Shown: piece by piece, positions 8,492-18,075 of the stretch
How positions within the stretch are numbered: the stretch's first letter is position 1
How the letters are laid out: each line of letters starts with the position of its first letter
Source of the DNA: CAYWMD01 sp964458575
GTDB lineage: Bacteria; Verrucomicrobiota; Verrucomicrobiia; Limisphaerales; JADLHS01
Length of the DNA: 64,000 bases
Reading direction: 5' to 3'
Assembly (NCBI GenBank): GCA_964458575.1
Contig: CAYWMD010000026.1
Span: 23,719-87,718 of the forward strand
Made by a program: the position numbers and the translations under genes
Notes under the pieces: generated by a model
Seen by the model: the letters and a program-made list of their open reading frames with translations, nothing else
Database searches by the model: none
What the model was told of the DNA's origin: nothing

Positions 8492-9478
8492 ATGAATTCC
8501 GGAAAAATCGTGGTATGCGGCGCAGGTGGTTTCATCGGCGGACATCTCATCGCCGACCTTTTGCGGCAGGGGCATCGGGATCTTCGCGCGGTGGACATCA
8601 AGCCGTTCGACGAATGGTATCAGCGGTTTCCGGAGGTGGAGAACCTCCAGTTGGATTTGCAGGGCAAGGAGGCGTGCGAACAGGCGACCCGCGGGGCCGA
8701 GCAGGTTTACAACCATGCGGCGGACATGGGCGGCATGGGTTTCATCGAGAACAACCGTTGCCTGTGCATGTTGTCCGTGCTGATCAACACGCATCTGTTG
8801 ATGGCGGCAAAAAAGTTCGGCGTGAAAAAGTATTTCTACGCCTCGTCGGCCTGCGTGTACAACGCTGACAAGCAGCGCGACCCCAACGTCACCGCGCTCA
8901 AGGAAGCCGACGCTTATCCCGCAATGCCCGAGGACGGCTACGGCTGGGAAAAGCTGTTCAGCGAGCGCATGTGCCGGCATTTCCGCGAAGACTTTGGCCT
9001 CTGGACCCGCGTGGCCCGCTATCACAACGTTTACGGCCCGCACGGCACTTGGGACGGCGGGCGCGAGAAGGCGCCGGCGGCGATTTGCCGCAAGGTCATC
9101 CAGGCGAAGCTGTCCGGTAAACTGGAAATCGAAATCTGGGGCGACGGTCACCAGACCCGCAGCTTCATGTACATTGACGATTGTTTGAAGGGCACGCAGA
9201 CGCTCATGCACAGCAACGTCATCGAGCCTTTGAACATCGGCAGCAACGAGCTGGTGAGCATCAATCAACTCGTGGACATCGTTGAAGGCATTGCCGGCGT
9301 GAAACTCCAGCGCCGTTACGATTTGAACGCGCCCAAAGGAGTGGCCGGTCGCAATAGCGACAATACGCTCATCGAAAAATATTTTGGCTGGGAACCGGGC
9401 ACGCGGCTGAAGGCTGGGCTCGAAAAGACCTACGCCTGGATTTTCGACGAAATCAAGCGCAACGCCCGGAGCCGTTAA
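8492..9478 (+). CDS. GDP-mannose 3,5-epimerase (GME-like, extended SDR)
   Basis: A 328-residue NAD-dependent epimerase of the extended SDR family. The Rossmann motif is GAGGFIG (10-16). Segments typical of plant GDP-mannose 3,5-epimerase are present: HAADMGGMGFIENN, YASSACVY, GPHGTWDGGREKAPAA and RGRNSDN-like GRNSDN. The four catalytic residues known in the Arabidopsis enzyme (C145, Y174, K178, K217) fall here at C121, Y150, K154 and K193, a constant offset of 24, so the enzyme should be active. It would convert GDP-D-mannose to GDP-L-galactose and/or GDP-L-gulose, probably for surface polysaccharide. No other nucleotide-sugar gene is adjacent. Other NDP-sugar epimerase activity is possible but less likely. 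Confidence 0.88.
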   Translation: MNSGKIVVCGAGGFIGGHLIADLLRQGHRDLRAVDIKPFDEWYQRFPEVENLQLDLQGKEACEQATRGAEQVYNHAADMGGMGFIENNRCLCMLSVLINTHLLMAAKKFGVKKYFYASSACVYNADKQRDPNVTALKEADAYPAMPEDGYGWEKLFSERMCRHFREDFGLWTRVARYHNVYGPHGTWDGGREKAPAAICRKVIQAKLSGKLEIEIWGDGHQTRSFMYIDDCLKGTQTLMHSNVIEPLNIGSNELVSINQLVDIVEGIAGVKLQRRYDLNAPKGVAGRNSDNTLIEKYFGWEPGTRLKAGLEKTYAWIFDEIKRNARSR

Positions 9479-9702
9479 ACGGCGATTCATTCAAGAAATG
9501 CCCGGTTTGGGATGTTCGATTGGGACTTTCACCTGAAGGTTTGATCGGGCGATCCGGTTTTGGCGGTTCGAGTGGTGCAGAAGCGACCGCGAAAAATAGA
9601 ATGAATGTTTGCTCGATTTCGATGTCCAACGGTCATTAATCTGGAAACTGCCCTGGGCGGAAAGGTGCCATTGGAGACGTAAGGGGCAGCGGCAGTGAAA
9701 GC

Positions 9703-11184
9703 GTGCGTATGCAAGAGCGAACTGAACACCAAAAGTTGAATCAGTTGTTGACGGGCGTGCGGCGGCAACTGTTTTTCAAGTCACTTCAATCCCATCTCAT
9801 CCTGGCGGCGGTGGTGGTTGTACCGGTGGCCGCCTTGCTGGTCGCGGCCAGTCAGCGCTGGTATCACGCCAAAGGAATCCTGCCAATCGTTCTGTGCGCC
9901 ACAGGTGTCGTCATCGCCTTTGCCGTGATCAAGGCCTGGCTGGGGCTGGGCGAAAAAGTATCCTCTGCGCTGGCGCTGGACGATCGGGCACATCTCAAAG
10001 ACCGCATCAGCAGTGCCTACGAATTCTCGGCCCAAGGCGAGTTGGATGAAGCCACGCAAGTCCAGGTGCGCGACGCGATTCGTCACGCGGAATCGGTTGA
10101 TCTCAAACAGGTTTTCCAGTTCCGATGGCCGAAGTTTGCCCGATGGCTTCCCGTGGCCGCCATTTTGCTGGTGTTCAGCTTTCTCGTCCCGCCGATTTCC
10201 GCTCCGGCCTTGACCAAAACCGACCCGCTCAAGCGCGCGCAACTTGAACAACTGAAGGACTTGCAGCAGGAACTCAAGGAGCAGGAACAACAGGACCCGG
10301 AAGTGCAGGAAGTTCTCAAGCAGTTGGAACGGATTCACAAACAGTTCGAACAGGGCGAAATCTCCGAACGCGAAGTCATGCTGCAACTCGGACGGCTCGA
10401 CGAAAACCTGCGGCAAAAGGCGATGCAAATGGGCGTCGAGAATCTTGAAGCCGAGATGAACACCATCGTGCCGCACCTCGCCAGCGCCGCCGCCACGATG
10501 GAAGCCGCCGCCGCGCTCAAGGAAAACAAAATGGAAAAGGCGGCGGAAGAATTGAAGAAACTCGCGGACAAGGTCAAACAGAACAAGCTCGACCCGAAAG
10601 AACAACGGGAACTGGCGGTGAAGTTCGGCGTCGTTTCATCGAAACTGGGCGGCAAGAAAGACGGATCGTTCGGCGGCGATTTTGGCCAGGCCTCCGAGGC
10701 GCTGGAAAAATCGGATTCCAAGGCGTTTGAATCAGCGTGCAAATCCATGTGCAACAAGCTTGGGTTGTTGAAAAAATGCCAGGGCATGAAGGCGTGCAGC
10801 AACAAGCTGGGCCTGTGCAAGTCCTGCCTCGGCCAGTGCGACTCGAAGGAACTCGGGTTCAAGCTTGGAGCGAAGACCCAGAGCAAAGGCAAAGGCGGTT
10901 TGAAGGCGGGCACGGCGGCTTCCGGCGACCCGTTCGGCGACCCGAATCGTCTCGCGGACAGTTACAAGAAAATGCTCCGGGTTTCCGGCGAGGCCGGCGC
11001 CGGCCCGGTGGAATCTGAAACCGAACAAACCGAAGGGCAGATGTCCGAAAGCCAGGTAAATTTGAAGCAGGTTCACGCGAGTTACGCATCGGCGGCGGAG
11101 GAGGTCATCGAGAAGGAAGACATTCCCCTCAGCCACCGTTATCACGTGAAAAGGTATTTCCAATCCATCCGGCCGCCGGAATAG
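9703..11184 (+). CDS. Membrane protein with coiled coil and Cys-rich patch, first gene of Bat-like operon
   Basis: A 493-residue protein; GTG at 9703 or ATG at 9709 is the start. Three TM helices are predicted by eye: about 31-50, 61-79 and 146-166 (WLPVAAILLVFSFLVPP). A long Glu/Gln/Lys-rich coiled coil follows (about 175-310). Residues 346-379 hold seven cysteines in 34 positions, arranged around two NKLGL repeats, which could bind metal or form disulfides. The C-terminal ~90 residues are polar. It lies 41 bp before a MoxR ATPase gene and probably belongs to the same operon. Proteins of this shape occur before MoxR/DUF58 genes in Verrucomicrobiota and Planctomycetota, but I know no assigned function. 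Confidence 0.6.
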   Translation: MRMQERTEHQKLNQLLTGVRRQLFFKSLQSHLILAAVVVVPVAALLVAASQRWYHAKGILPIVLCATGVVIAFAVIKAWLGLGEKVSSALALDDRAHLKDRISSAYEFSAQGELDEATQVQVRDAIRHAESVDLKQVFQFRWPKFARWLPVAAILLVFSFLVPPISAPALTKTDPLKRAQLEQLKDLQQELKEQEQQDPEVQEVLKQLERIHKQFEQGEISEREVMLQLGRLDENLRQKAMQMGVENLEAEMNTIVPHLASAAATMEAAAALKENKMEKAAEELKKLADKVKQNKLDPKEQRELAVKFGVVSSKLGGKKDGSFGGDFGQASEALEKSDSKAFESACKSMCNKLGLLKKCQGMKACSNKLGLCKSCLGQCDSKELGFKLGAKTQSKGKGGLKAGTAASGDPFGDPNRLADSYKKMLRVSGEAGAGPVESETEQTEGQMSESQVNLKQVHASYASAAEEVIEKEDIPLSHRYHVKRYFQSIRPPE

Positions 11185-11225
11185 CGCGAAACTAATTCGC
11201 GCCAGCCTTGTTAAATTAATCAGGT

Positions 11226-12251
11226 ATGACCACTGCCACTGCCACCCCCGCGCCGAGTGCGTCCACATTCGAGCGTGACGCCGCCCAATTCGTCGAGGCG
11301 TTTCGTAAAATCCACAAGGAAATCTCCACCGTCATCGTCGGCCACGACCGGTTGATCGAGGACGTGCTCACTGGACTGTTCGCCGGTGGCCACGTGCTGC
11401 TCGAAGGCGTGCCCGGCATCGGCAAGACCATGCTCGTGAGCACGCTCGCCAGCTCGGTGGACTGCCAGTTCTCGCGCATTCAATTCACGCCCGACCTCAT
11501 GCCCTCGGACATCATCGGCACGCGCGTTGTTGTCGAGGATGTCGCGGGGAAAAAATCCTTTGCGTTCCAAAAAGGTCCGGTGTTCACGCAAACGCTGCTC
11601 GCCGATGAAATCAACCGCGCCACGCCGAAAACGCAATCCGCATTGCTCGAAGCCATGCAGGAAAAAACGGTGACCGTTGCCGGCGAACGCCACGCGCTCA
11701 AGCCGCCGTTTTTCGTGCTGGCCACGCAAAACCCGCTCGAAATGGAAGGCACGTATCCGTTGCCCGAAGCGCAACTCGACCGGTTTCTGTTCAAGCTCAT
11801 GGTTGGATTTCCGCCGCTGGAAGACTTGATCGAAGTCTCGCGCCGCACGACCAAACGCGAGATGAACCGCGCCAAACCCGTTCTCCACGCGGACGAAGTG
11901 GTTCGCTTGGCGGGGACGGTGCGCGACGTGCCGATTGCCGCGCATGTTGAGAAATATGCCGCGCGCCTGCTGCTCGCGTCGCATCCGAACAGCGCGCAAG
12001 CTACGCCGATGGTCAACCAATTCGTGAAGTACGGCGGCAGCCCGCGCGGGATGCAGGCGATGGTGCTCGGCGGCAAGGTCCGCGCGCTGCTCGATGGCCG
12101 CTACAACGTTTCCGTGGAGGATGTTCAGCAGGTCGCCAAGCCCGCGCTGCGGCACCGCATCATTTTGAACTTCGAAGGCGAAGCCGAGGAAGTGAAGACG
12201 GACGCGATCATGCAGGAGATCATCGAAAAAACAACGGTGGAAGCAGAATGA
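11226..12251 (+). CDS. MoxR-family AAA+ ATPase
   Basis: A 341-residue AAA+ ATPase of the MoxR class. Walker A is GVPGIGKT (61-68), Walker B is LLADEIN (124-130) and sensor 1 is in the ATQNP segment. The lid domain ends with the helical C-terminus typical of the family. MoxR proteins work as chaperone-like ATPases with VWA-domain partners, helping to mature or assemble protein complexes. Here the partners are evident from context: a DUF58 protein and two VWA membrane proteins follow at once. The start follows TTAAATTAATCAGGT, with a weak AGG. Function within the operon is inferred from the neighbours; the family call is secure. Confidence 0.95.
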   Translation: MTTATATPAPSASTFERDAAQFVEAFRKIHKEISTVIVGHDRLIEDVLTGLFAGGHVLLEGVPGIGKTMLVSTLASSVDCQFSRIQFTPDLMPSDIIGTRVVVEDVAGKKSFAFQKGPVFTQTLLADEINRATPKTQSALLEAMQEKTVTVAGERHALKPPFFVLATQNPLEMEGTYPLPEAQLDRFLFKLMVGFPPLEDLIEVSRRTTKREMNRAKPVLHADEVVRLAGTVRDVPIAAHVEKYAARLLLASHPNSAQATPMVNQFVKYGGSPRGMQAMVLGGKVRALLDGRYNVSVEDVQQVAKPALRHRIILNFEGEAEEVKTDAIMQEIIEKTTVEAE

Positions 12252-12380
12252 AGCACCAAGCACTCAGCGCCATACTGCGGAGAAATTCCAAGCTCCAATC
12301 ATCAAATTTGCGCAGACAACGTTACGCGCTTGGAAATTGGAGCTTCTCTGGAGCTTGGCGCTTGGTGCCTGGTGTTTGAT
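12252..12380. repeat. Imperfect inverted repeat built of CTTGGAGCTTGG-like words
   Basis: Between moxR and the DUF58 gene. The left side has GCACCAAGCACTCAGCGCC and CCAAGCTCCAAT; the right side has the complementary words ATTGGAGCTT, GGAGCTTGGCGCTTGGTGCC. Transcribed, it could fold into a long hairpin. It belongs to the dispersed short-period repeats found throughout the window. A frame from 12330 runs through it into DUF58 but is not the likely start. Confidence 0.7.
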
Positions 12381-12383
12381 CCC

Positions 12384-13313
12384 ATGCCCGCCGTTCTCCC
12401 AGCGCCGGCTCTCCCGCTCGATGATCGCACCGCGCCGCTGTTCAACGACGACTTCCTCGAAACGCTCGAATACCTCCACATCATCGCGCGCAAGATTCTC
12501 TCCGGCCAGTTGAAGGCCGAGCGCCGCAGCCGCCAGAAGGGTGTGAGCGTCGAATTCGCCGACCATCGCCCGTACTCACCCGGCGACGATTTCCGATTCA
12601 TTGACTGGAACGTCTTCCTTCGCACCGACAACCTCTTCTTGAAGCTCTTCGAGGAGGAGGAAGACCTTTATATCTACCTCTTGCTCGATTGCTCCGGCTC
12701 GGTGGATTTCGGGATGCCCTACAAGTTTCATTACTTGCGCCGGCTTGCCGCGGCCATTGGCTATCTTGGCTTGGCGGGGCTGGACCGGGTGTTTGTTGTC
12801 CCGTTCAGCTCGACGTTGCCGAAGGGCGCGGCCAGCGTTTGCAGCCTGCGCGGCAAGGGGAAAATCTTCCGGCTGCTGCATTTTCTGGAGAATCAAAAAG
12901 CATCCGGCCCGACGAATCTAAGCGCTTGCATGAAGGCGTTCGCCGGCAGCAAGCGCAAACGCGGCCTGGCGGTGGTGCTCTCGGATTTTTATGACGAGAA
13001 CACCATCGCGGGACTGAACGCGCTTCGCTATCAAAAATTCGAGGTCTTCGTCGTCCATTGCATTTCGCCCCAGGAATCCGATCCGGCATTGCTGGGCGAT
13101 TTGCGTTTGCAGGACACCGAAACCGACCGCTTCCGCGAAGTCACGTTGACGGAAGGCTTGCTGCGAAGATATCGCGAGACGTTTCAGGATTATTGCGCGG
13201 GGCTGGAGCGATTTTGTCGCAAGAACGAAATCGGTTACGTGCGTAGTTCCACCGCCACGCCGTTTCAGGACGTCATCATCCAGATGTTGCGCCGTGAAAA
13301 GTTTCTGCAATAG
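12384..13313 (+). CDS. DUF58 domain protein (VWA-like), MoxR partner
   Basis: A 309-residue protein starting MPAVLPAPALPLDD; the ATG at 12384 is chosen because the frame upstream of it crosses a dispersed repeat. The DUF58 signature is clear: RRSRQKGVSVEFADHRPYSPGD in the first third (positions ~42-65), DFRFIDWNVF, then a VWA-like MIDAS motif DCSGSVDFG. In Bat and Mox operons DUF58 proteins sit beside MoxR and are thought to be its substrates or adaptors at the membrane. No TM helix is obvious here, so the protein may be peripheral. It follows moxR with 132 bp of repeat DNA between and precedes the BatA-like gene. Confidence 0.9.
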   Translation: MPAVLPAPALPLDDRTAPLFNDDFLETLEYLHIIARKILSGQLKAERRSRQKGVSVEFADHRPYSPGDDFRFIDWNVFLRTDNLFLKLFEEEEDLYIYLLLDCSGSVDFGMPYKFHYLRRLAAAIGYLGLAGLDRVFVVPFSSTLPKGAASVCSLRGKGKIFRLLHFLENQKASGPTNLSACMKAFAGSKRKRGLAVVLSDFYDENTIAGLNALRYQKFEVFVVHCISPQESDPALLGDLRLQDTETDRFREVTLTEGLLRRYRETFQDYCAGLERFCRKNEIGYVRSSTATPFQDVIIQMLRREKFLQ

Positions 13314-13324
13314 CACTGCCGAAT

Positions 13325-13408
13325 CCACGATCTGCGATTTACGATTTACGCACGCTGCTCCGGGCGGCGAGCAACTCGTAAATCGCAAATCGGGAATCGT
13401 AAATCCCC
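13325..13408. repeat. Inverted repeat of 7-nt words (GATTTAC / GTAAATC)
   Basis: The left arm has two GATTTAC heptads; the right arm has GTAAATC, GCAAATC and GTAAATC. The arms are complementary around a GC-rich centre and could form a hairpin just before the next start codon. Heptad period as in the clusters after 47 kb. Confidence 0.75.
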
Positions 13409-13409
13409 A

Positions 13410-15272
13410 ATGACCTTCGCCGCCCCCCTCGCGCTGGCGTTCCTCGGCCTGTTTGTGCCGGTGATCCTGTTCTACCTCCTCAAGCAGCGCCGCCGCCGCG
13501 TCGAGGTTTCGACGCTGATGTTTTGGGAAAAGATCCTCCGGGACGAACAAACCGTCACCTCGATCACCCGGCTCAAGAAAATCCTCTCCCTCCTGTTGCA
13601 GTTGCTCTTCCTCGCGCTCCTCGCTTTTGCCGTCGCCCGTCCGTTGTTTTCGGGGAAGCTCACGGGGGCGCGGCGTGTGGTGTTATTGCTCGACAACTCC
13701 GCCAGCATGTTGGTCAACGAAAGCGGCAAGCCGCGCTTCGATCTGGCCCGGCAAAAAGCCCTGGGCGTTGTGCGCGGATTGGCCCAGGGCGATTCACTCA
13801 TGCTCGTCGCCGTCGCCGGCGAGCCCGATGTGGTTCACCCGTTCACCGACAGCAAAAAGGATTTGCAGGAGGCCATCGAAAAACTGCGGCCCACGCACGC
13901 CGAAACGGATTTCAAGCAAGCCCTCAAATTCATCGAGCAACTGCCGCCTGACTTGCGCGAGACGCATGTTTACCTTGTCACGGACGGCGCATTCGCGGCG
14001 CTGGACTTTAAGCCGCCCGTCCGCACGCAGTTCGCCTACCTTCCCATTGGCAAGGAAACGGACAATCTCGGCATCGCGTCGTTTCAAGTGCGCCCCTTGC
14101 CGTTTTCCGCGCGCGATTTTCAGATTCACATCGAGGTTGTGAACCACACGGCCAAGGAGCAGAAGGCGCCGCTCGAACTTCGCATCAACGGCCGGCTCGC
14201 CGACGCGTTCGAGTTCACCATTCCCCCGGGCAAGACGGTCACCCGCACGCTCCGGCAGTTCAGCGATTCCGGCGGCGAGATCGAAGCCGTGCTGGATGTG
14301 AAGGACGCGTTCGCGCTCGACAATCGGGCTTACGCCACACTGCCCAAGCCCGCGCCGATCAAGGTGCGGCTCGTCACGCCGGGCAATGTCTTCCTGGAAC
14401 GCGCGCTGGCCACCGACGATGAAGTGGACTTGCAGGTTGTCGCCCCCGACAAGTATTCCGAATCCGATCCGGCCGCGGTCACGATTTTCTCGGGCTGGCA
14501 TCCGCCCAAAACCCCGCCGGGGAATTCCGTGTTCATCGGCGCGTGGCCCGGAGACCTGGGCCTGCAACGGCGCGACGAGCTTTCCAAGCCGCTGTTCACC
14601 GAGTGGCAACGCGACCACCCGGTGAACCGCCATCTCGCGTTGCAGAACGTGAGCATCGAGAAAGCCGCCGGCGTCTCGCCCAACCCGAACTTCCAAAAAC
14701 TCGCCGCCTCCTTCGGCGATCCATTGGTGCTGCTGTCCGAAAACGAGCAAAGGAAGGTCCTCGTCGTGACCTTTGACACCACCACCACCGACCTGCCTTT
14801 GCGCGTGGCGTTTCCCATCATGATGGCGAACGCCATTCGTTATTTGAGCGAAGCCCGGACGGGCGAGCGCTGGCAAAGTCCGGCGGTCGGTTCGATTCTC
14901 ACGCCGGCGGACCTGGCAAAATATCTCGCGGCCACGGACGCCACGAACTCGCTGCGCACGGTGGTTGATCCGGACGGCGGCAAGATTTCCGTCGTCGCCG
15001 AGGGCGCGCTCGTGCCGGTGACGCAGGCCGGGTTTTATCGCGGCGAACTGGCGTCGGGCGAAACCGTTCCGCTTTTCGCTGCGAGTTTGGCCAGCCCGGT
15101 TGAATCCCAAATCAAGCCTTCGAAAACAATGCCCTTGCGCTCGAAGGAACCGCTCGCGGAAATCAAGAGTGGTTTGCGGCTCGGCTTCGAGCCGTGGTTC
15201 CTGCTGGCATTTGCGGGGCTGGTTTTGTCCGTGACCGAATGGGTGTTGTTTCATCGCCGGGTGATTGAATGA
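13410..15272 (+). CDS. BatA-like membrane protein with VWA domain
   Basis: A 620-residue protein. The N-terminal ~75 residues match the BatA (aerotolerance regulator N-terminal) pattern: a TM helix (3-24, LALAFLGLFVPVILFYLL), the RRRRVEVSTLMFWEKIL segment, and a second TM (~50-70). A VWA domain follows with an intact MIDAS start, LLLDNSASM, and the later TDG. The middle and C-terminal parts are beta-rich and presumably periplasmic, and a TM helix lies near the end (FLLAFAGLVLSVTEWVLF). The next gene starts in an ATGA overlap (15269-15272), so the two are coupled. By analogy with Bat operons it forms a membrane complex controlled by MoxR. Confidence 0.88.
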   Translation: MTFAAPLALAFLGLFVPVILFYLLKQRRRRVEVSTLMFWEKILRDEQTVTSITRLKKILSLLLQLLFLALLAFAVARPLFSGKLTGARRVVLLLDNSASMLVNESGKPRFDLARQKALGVVRGLAQGDSLMLVAVAGEPDVVHPFTDSKKDLQEAIEKLRPTHAETDFKQALKFIEQLPPDLRETHVYLVTDGAFAALDFKPPVRTQFAYLPIGKETDNLGIASFQVRPLPFSARDFQIHIEVVNHTAKEQKAPLELRINGRLADAFEFTIPPGKTVTRTLRQFSDSGGEIEAVLDVKDAFALDNRAYATLPKPAPIKVRLVTPGNVFLERALATDDEVDLQVVAPDKYSESDPAAVTIFSGWHPPKTPPGNSVFIGAWPGDLGLQRRDELSKPLFTEWQRDHPVNRHLALQNVSIEKAAGVSPNPNFQKLAASFGDPLVLLSENEQRKVLVVTFDTTTTDLPLRVAFPIMMANAIRYLSEARTGERWQSPAVGSILTPADLAKYLAATDATNSLRTVVDPDGGKISVVAEGALVPVTQAGFYRGELASGETVPLFAASLASPVESQIKPSKTMPLRSKEPLAEIKSGLRLGFEPWFLLAFAGLVLSVTEWVLFHRRVIE

Positions 15273-17869
15273 TGCGAATTGATTTTGAAAATCCGTGGCT
15301 GCTGACCCTGGCAGTTGCTGTGCCGATCGTGCTGATCGTACTGCGGTTCACGCTGGTGGACAGCCCGCGCGTGCAGTTCGCGCTGTCGGCGTTGACGCGT
15401 TGCGCGATTCTTTTGCTGCTGGTGCTGGGGTTGGGGAGTTTGCTCTGGGTGTCCAAAAGCGAAAAACTGTCCCTGCTCATGCTGGCCGATTTGTCGGAAA
15501 GCGTGGCGGAATCCGCGCCCGCCCAGGCGAGCAATTACTGGAATCAAATCAAAGCGAATCTCTCCTCCACGCGGCAGGCCAGCCTCGTCGCTTTTGCGGC
15601 GACCAACGAAACGGTGGCGACGTGGACGAGTGCGCCCAATCCGCCCGCGCCGGTCAAAAAGCCCGGTTCGGCGGGCGAAACCGCCATCGAACGCGCCCTG
15701 GTCACCGGTTGGGCCACCATGCCGCCGGATTCCATCAACCGCATCGTTGTGTTAAGCGACGGCAATGAAACGGTCGGCAGCGCGCTTTCCGCCGCGAAGC
15801 GCGCCGCGGCGCATGGTTGCAAGGTTTTCACCGTTCCCTACCGGACCGATCCGAAGGACGAAGTGTTGCTTGAGGATTTGATCGTCCCGAGCGAAGTCAA
15901 GAAAGGCGCGAGTTTCGCCGTTGCCGCCGTGGCGCACGCGACGACCAACAACAGCGCGACCTTCACGCTGTACCGCGATGGTTTCAAGATTGATGAAAAG
16001 CAAATCGAACTGAAGCCTGGCGCGAACACGCTGACGTTTCAGGAATCCAAGGCCAAGGAAGGCATCGTAAAATACGAATTGCGGATGCGGGCGGCGCGGG
16101 ATTTCTTCGCCGACAACAACACGGCATCCGGGGTGGTTCACGTGGCCGGCGAACCCAAGGTCCTTTTGCTCGAAGGCGACGAGCGGGAAGGTCGCCATCT
16201 CGCGCGGGCGTTGGAGGCCGAAAACATTCGCGTGGAAGTGCGGGAAGGCAAGGGCCTGCCCGGCAATCTCGAGGAGCTTGCCGCTTACGATACGATTGTC
16301 TTTTCCGACGTGCCCGCCACGGACATCTCGGTTCGGCAGATGAACCTGCTGCGTTCGTACGTTGAGGACCTGGGCGGCGGTTTTGTGATGATCGGCGGGC
16401 AGGAATCGTTCGGGTTGGGCGGTTTCTACCACACGCCCGTCGAGGAGGCGTTGCCGGTGAAAATGAAATCGGAGAAAAAGAAGGACACTCCGAGCCTTGC
16501 GATGATGCTGGTGATTGACAAGTCGGGGAGCATGTCGGGCGACAAGATCGAACTGGCAAAGGAGGCGGCCATCGCGGCGGTCGAGTTGCTTTCGGAACGC
16601 GATTACGTCGGTGTGATCGCGTTTGACGGTGATCCGTATGTCATCAACGAATTGCAAAGCGCGGCGAACAAGGCCGGAATCGTTGGCAACATCGAGCGCA
16701 TTGAAGCCGGCGGCGGCACGGCGATGTACGAGCCGATGGTGCAGGCGCACGAGGCGCTGGCTGGTGTGACCGCGACTTTCAAACACTGCATCGTGCTCAC
16801 CGACGGTGTTTCGCAACCGGGCGATTTCCAGGGCATCACCAGCCAGATGGCGAACGGGCAGGTCACGGTGTCAACGGTTGCCGTCGGGCAGGACATTGAC
16901 GCGGAACTGCTCCAAAGCATCGCGCGTTGGGGACGGGGGCGTTATTACCAGACGACCGACCCCCACGACGTTCCGCAGATTTTTGCGAAGGAAACCATGA
17001 CCGCGTCCAAATCGTCGCTGATCGAAGAACCGTTCGTGCCGCAAGTGCACCACGAGGACCAGGTGATCCGCAGCATTGACTGGAAGAACGCGCCGTTCTT
17101 GTTCGGTTACATCGTGACGTCGCCCAAGCCGACCGCGAATGTGACGTTGTTGACCGAGCGGGGCGATCCGTTGCTCGCGAGCTGGCGGTTCGGGCTTGGG
17201 AAATCGGCGGCGTTCATGTCCGACGCCAAGAGCCGCTGGGCTGCGGACTGGTTGCGCTGGCCGGGCTATGGGCAATTCTGGGCGCAACTCATCCGCGACG
17301 TGATGCGCACGACCCAAAGCCGCGGAACGGAGACGACCATCGCGGTGCACGGCGATCAGGGCCGTATCACCATTGACAGCACCGACGAAAAGGGGGAATT
17401 CATCAACAACCTCCGCACGACCGCTCAACTGGTGAAACCGGATCTGAGCCTGGAAACGGTGGCGTTCCGGCAAATTGCGCCGGGACGTTACGACGCGAAA
17501 TTTCCGACGACCGACATGGGTAGTTACGTCCTCAAAATTCGCCAATCGCGCGAGGACGAAAATGGAAAGGAGGAGACGATTGCGGATTACACCCGGGCCG
17601 TGACGATTTCCTACAAGCCGGAATATCGCCATCTGTCGCTCAATGAGAATTTCCTGCGCGAGCTGGCGCGATCCACCGGTGGCCGTTACAACCCGACGAT
17701 GGATGAATTGTTCGGTGTTGCACCGGAGGACGCCGTGTCGGTCCGCAAGCGGCTTTGGCCTTGGTTGCTGGGGGCGGCGTTGTTGTTGTTCGTGATGGAT
17801 GTGGCGTTGCGGCGTCTGGACCTGGCCGGATACAAATTGTTCGACTCGAAACCGCAACGGTACGGCTGA
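15269..17869 (+). CDS. Large VWA-domain membrane protein (GATase1-like/VWA), Bat-like operon
   Basis: An 866-residue protein. The ATG at 15269 overlaps the preceding stop; a second ATG follows immediately. Two N-terminal TM helices (about 10-27 and 33-55) are followed by a degenerate VWA-like region (MLADLSESVAE). Then come a glutamine-amidotransferase-like fold (YDTIVFSDVPATDI, GGGFVMIGGQESFG) and a full VWA domain with MIDAS DKSGSMSGDK and LTDGVSQPGD. A C-terminal beta domain ends in a TM helix (WPWLLGAALLLFVMDVAL). Proteins of this layout sit in MoxR operons of Verrucomicrobiota and Planctomycetota. It probably works in the periplasm with the BatA-like protein. The giant TPR gene follows. 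Confidence 0.85.
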   Translation: MMRIDFENPWLLTLAVAVPIVLIVLRFTLVDSPRVQFALSALTRCAILLLLVLGLGSLLWVSKSEKLSLLMLADLSESVAESAPAQASNYWNQIKANLSSTRQASLVAFAATNETVATWTSAPNPPAPVKKPGSAGETAIERALVTGWATMPPDSINRIVVLSDGNETVGSALSAAKRAAAHGCKVFTVPYRTDPKDEVLLEDLIVPSEVKKGASFAVAAVAHATTNNSATFTLYRDGFKIDEKQIELKPGANTLTFQESKAKEGIVKYELRMRAARDFFADNNTASGVVHVAGEPKVLLLEGDEREGRHLARALEAENIRVEVREGKGLPGNLEELAAYDTIVFSDVPATDISVRQMNLLRSYVEDLGGGFVMIGGQESFGLGGFYHTPVEEALPVKMKSEKKKDTPSLAMMLVIDKSGSMSGDKIELAKEAAIAAVELLSERDYVGVIAFDGDPYVINELQSAANKAGIVGNIERIEAGGGTAMYEPMVQAHEALAGVTATFKHCIVLTDGVSQPGDFQGITSQMANGQVTVSTVAVGQDIDAELLQSIARWGRGRYYQTTDPHDVPQIFAKETMTASKSSLIEEPFVPQVHHEDQVIRSIDWKNAPFLFGYIVTSPKPTANVTLLTERGDPLLASWRFGLGKSAAFMSDAKSRWAADWLRWPGYGQFWAQLIRDVMRTTQSRGTETTIAVHGDQGRITIDSTDEKGEFINNLRTTAQLVKPDLSLETVAFRQIAPGRYDAKFPTTDMGSYVLKIRQSREDENGKEETIADYTRAVTISYKPEYRHLSLNENFLRELARSTGGRYNPTMDELFGVAPEDAVSVRKRLWPWLLGAALLLFVMDVALRRLDLAGYKLFDSKPQRYG

Positions 17870-17911
17870 TGAAAGGAAAGTTATGAAAATATACCAAGAT
17901 CCTTCCCAAAT

Positions 17912-18075
17912 GCCCTCACCCCTGACCCCTCTCCCGTCCGACGGGAGAGGGGAACAGCAAGCACTCGCGACACATCTCTCGGTTAATCGTTCGGCAACAT
18001 CCGGTCTTTGCCATTCCAAGAAGACGGTGGACGATTCTCCCTCTCCCATCGGATGGGAGAGGGCCGGGGTGAGGG
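17912..18075. repeat. Inverted pair of palindromic repeats (CCCTCACCCC...CTCTCCC elements) at the start of the giant TPR gene
   Basis: Left element 17912-17953 and right element about 18035-18075 are inverted copies of one repeat. Each contains an inner palindrome (CTCTCCCGTCCGACGGGAGAG-like). About 80 nt lie between them. The region is open in the TPR gene's frame and would translate as PSPLTPLPSDGRGE, a peptide often seen where this widespread bacterial repeat is read through. It therefore affects which start codon is used for the TPR gene. Confidence 0.85.
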
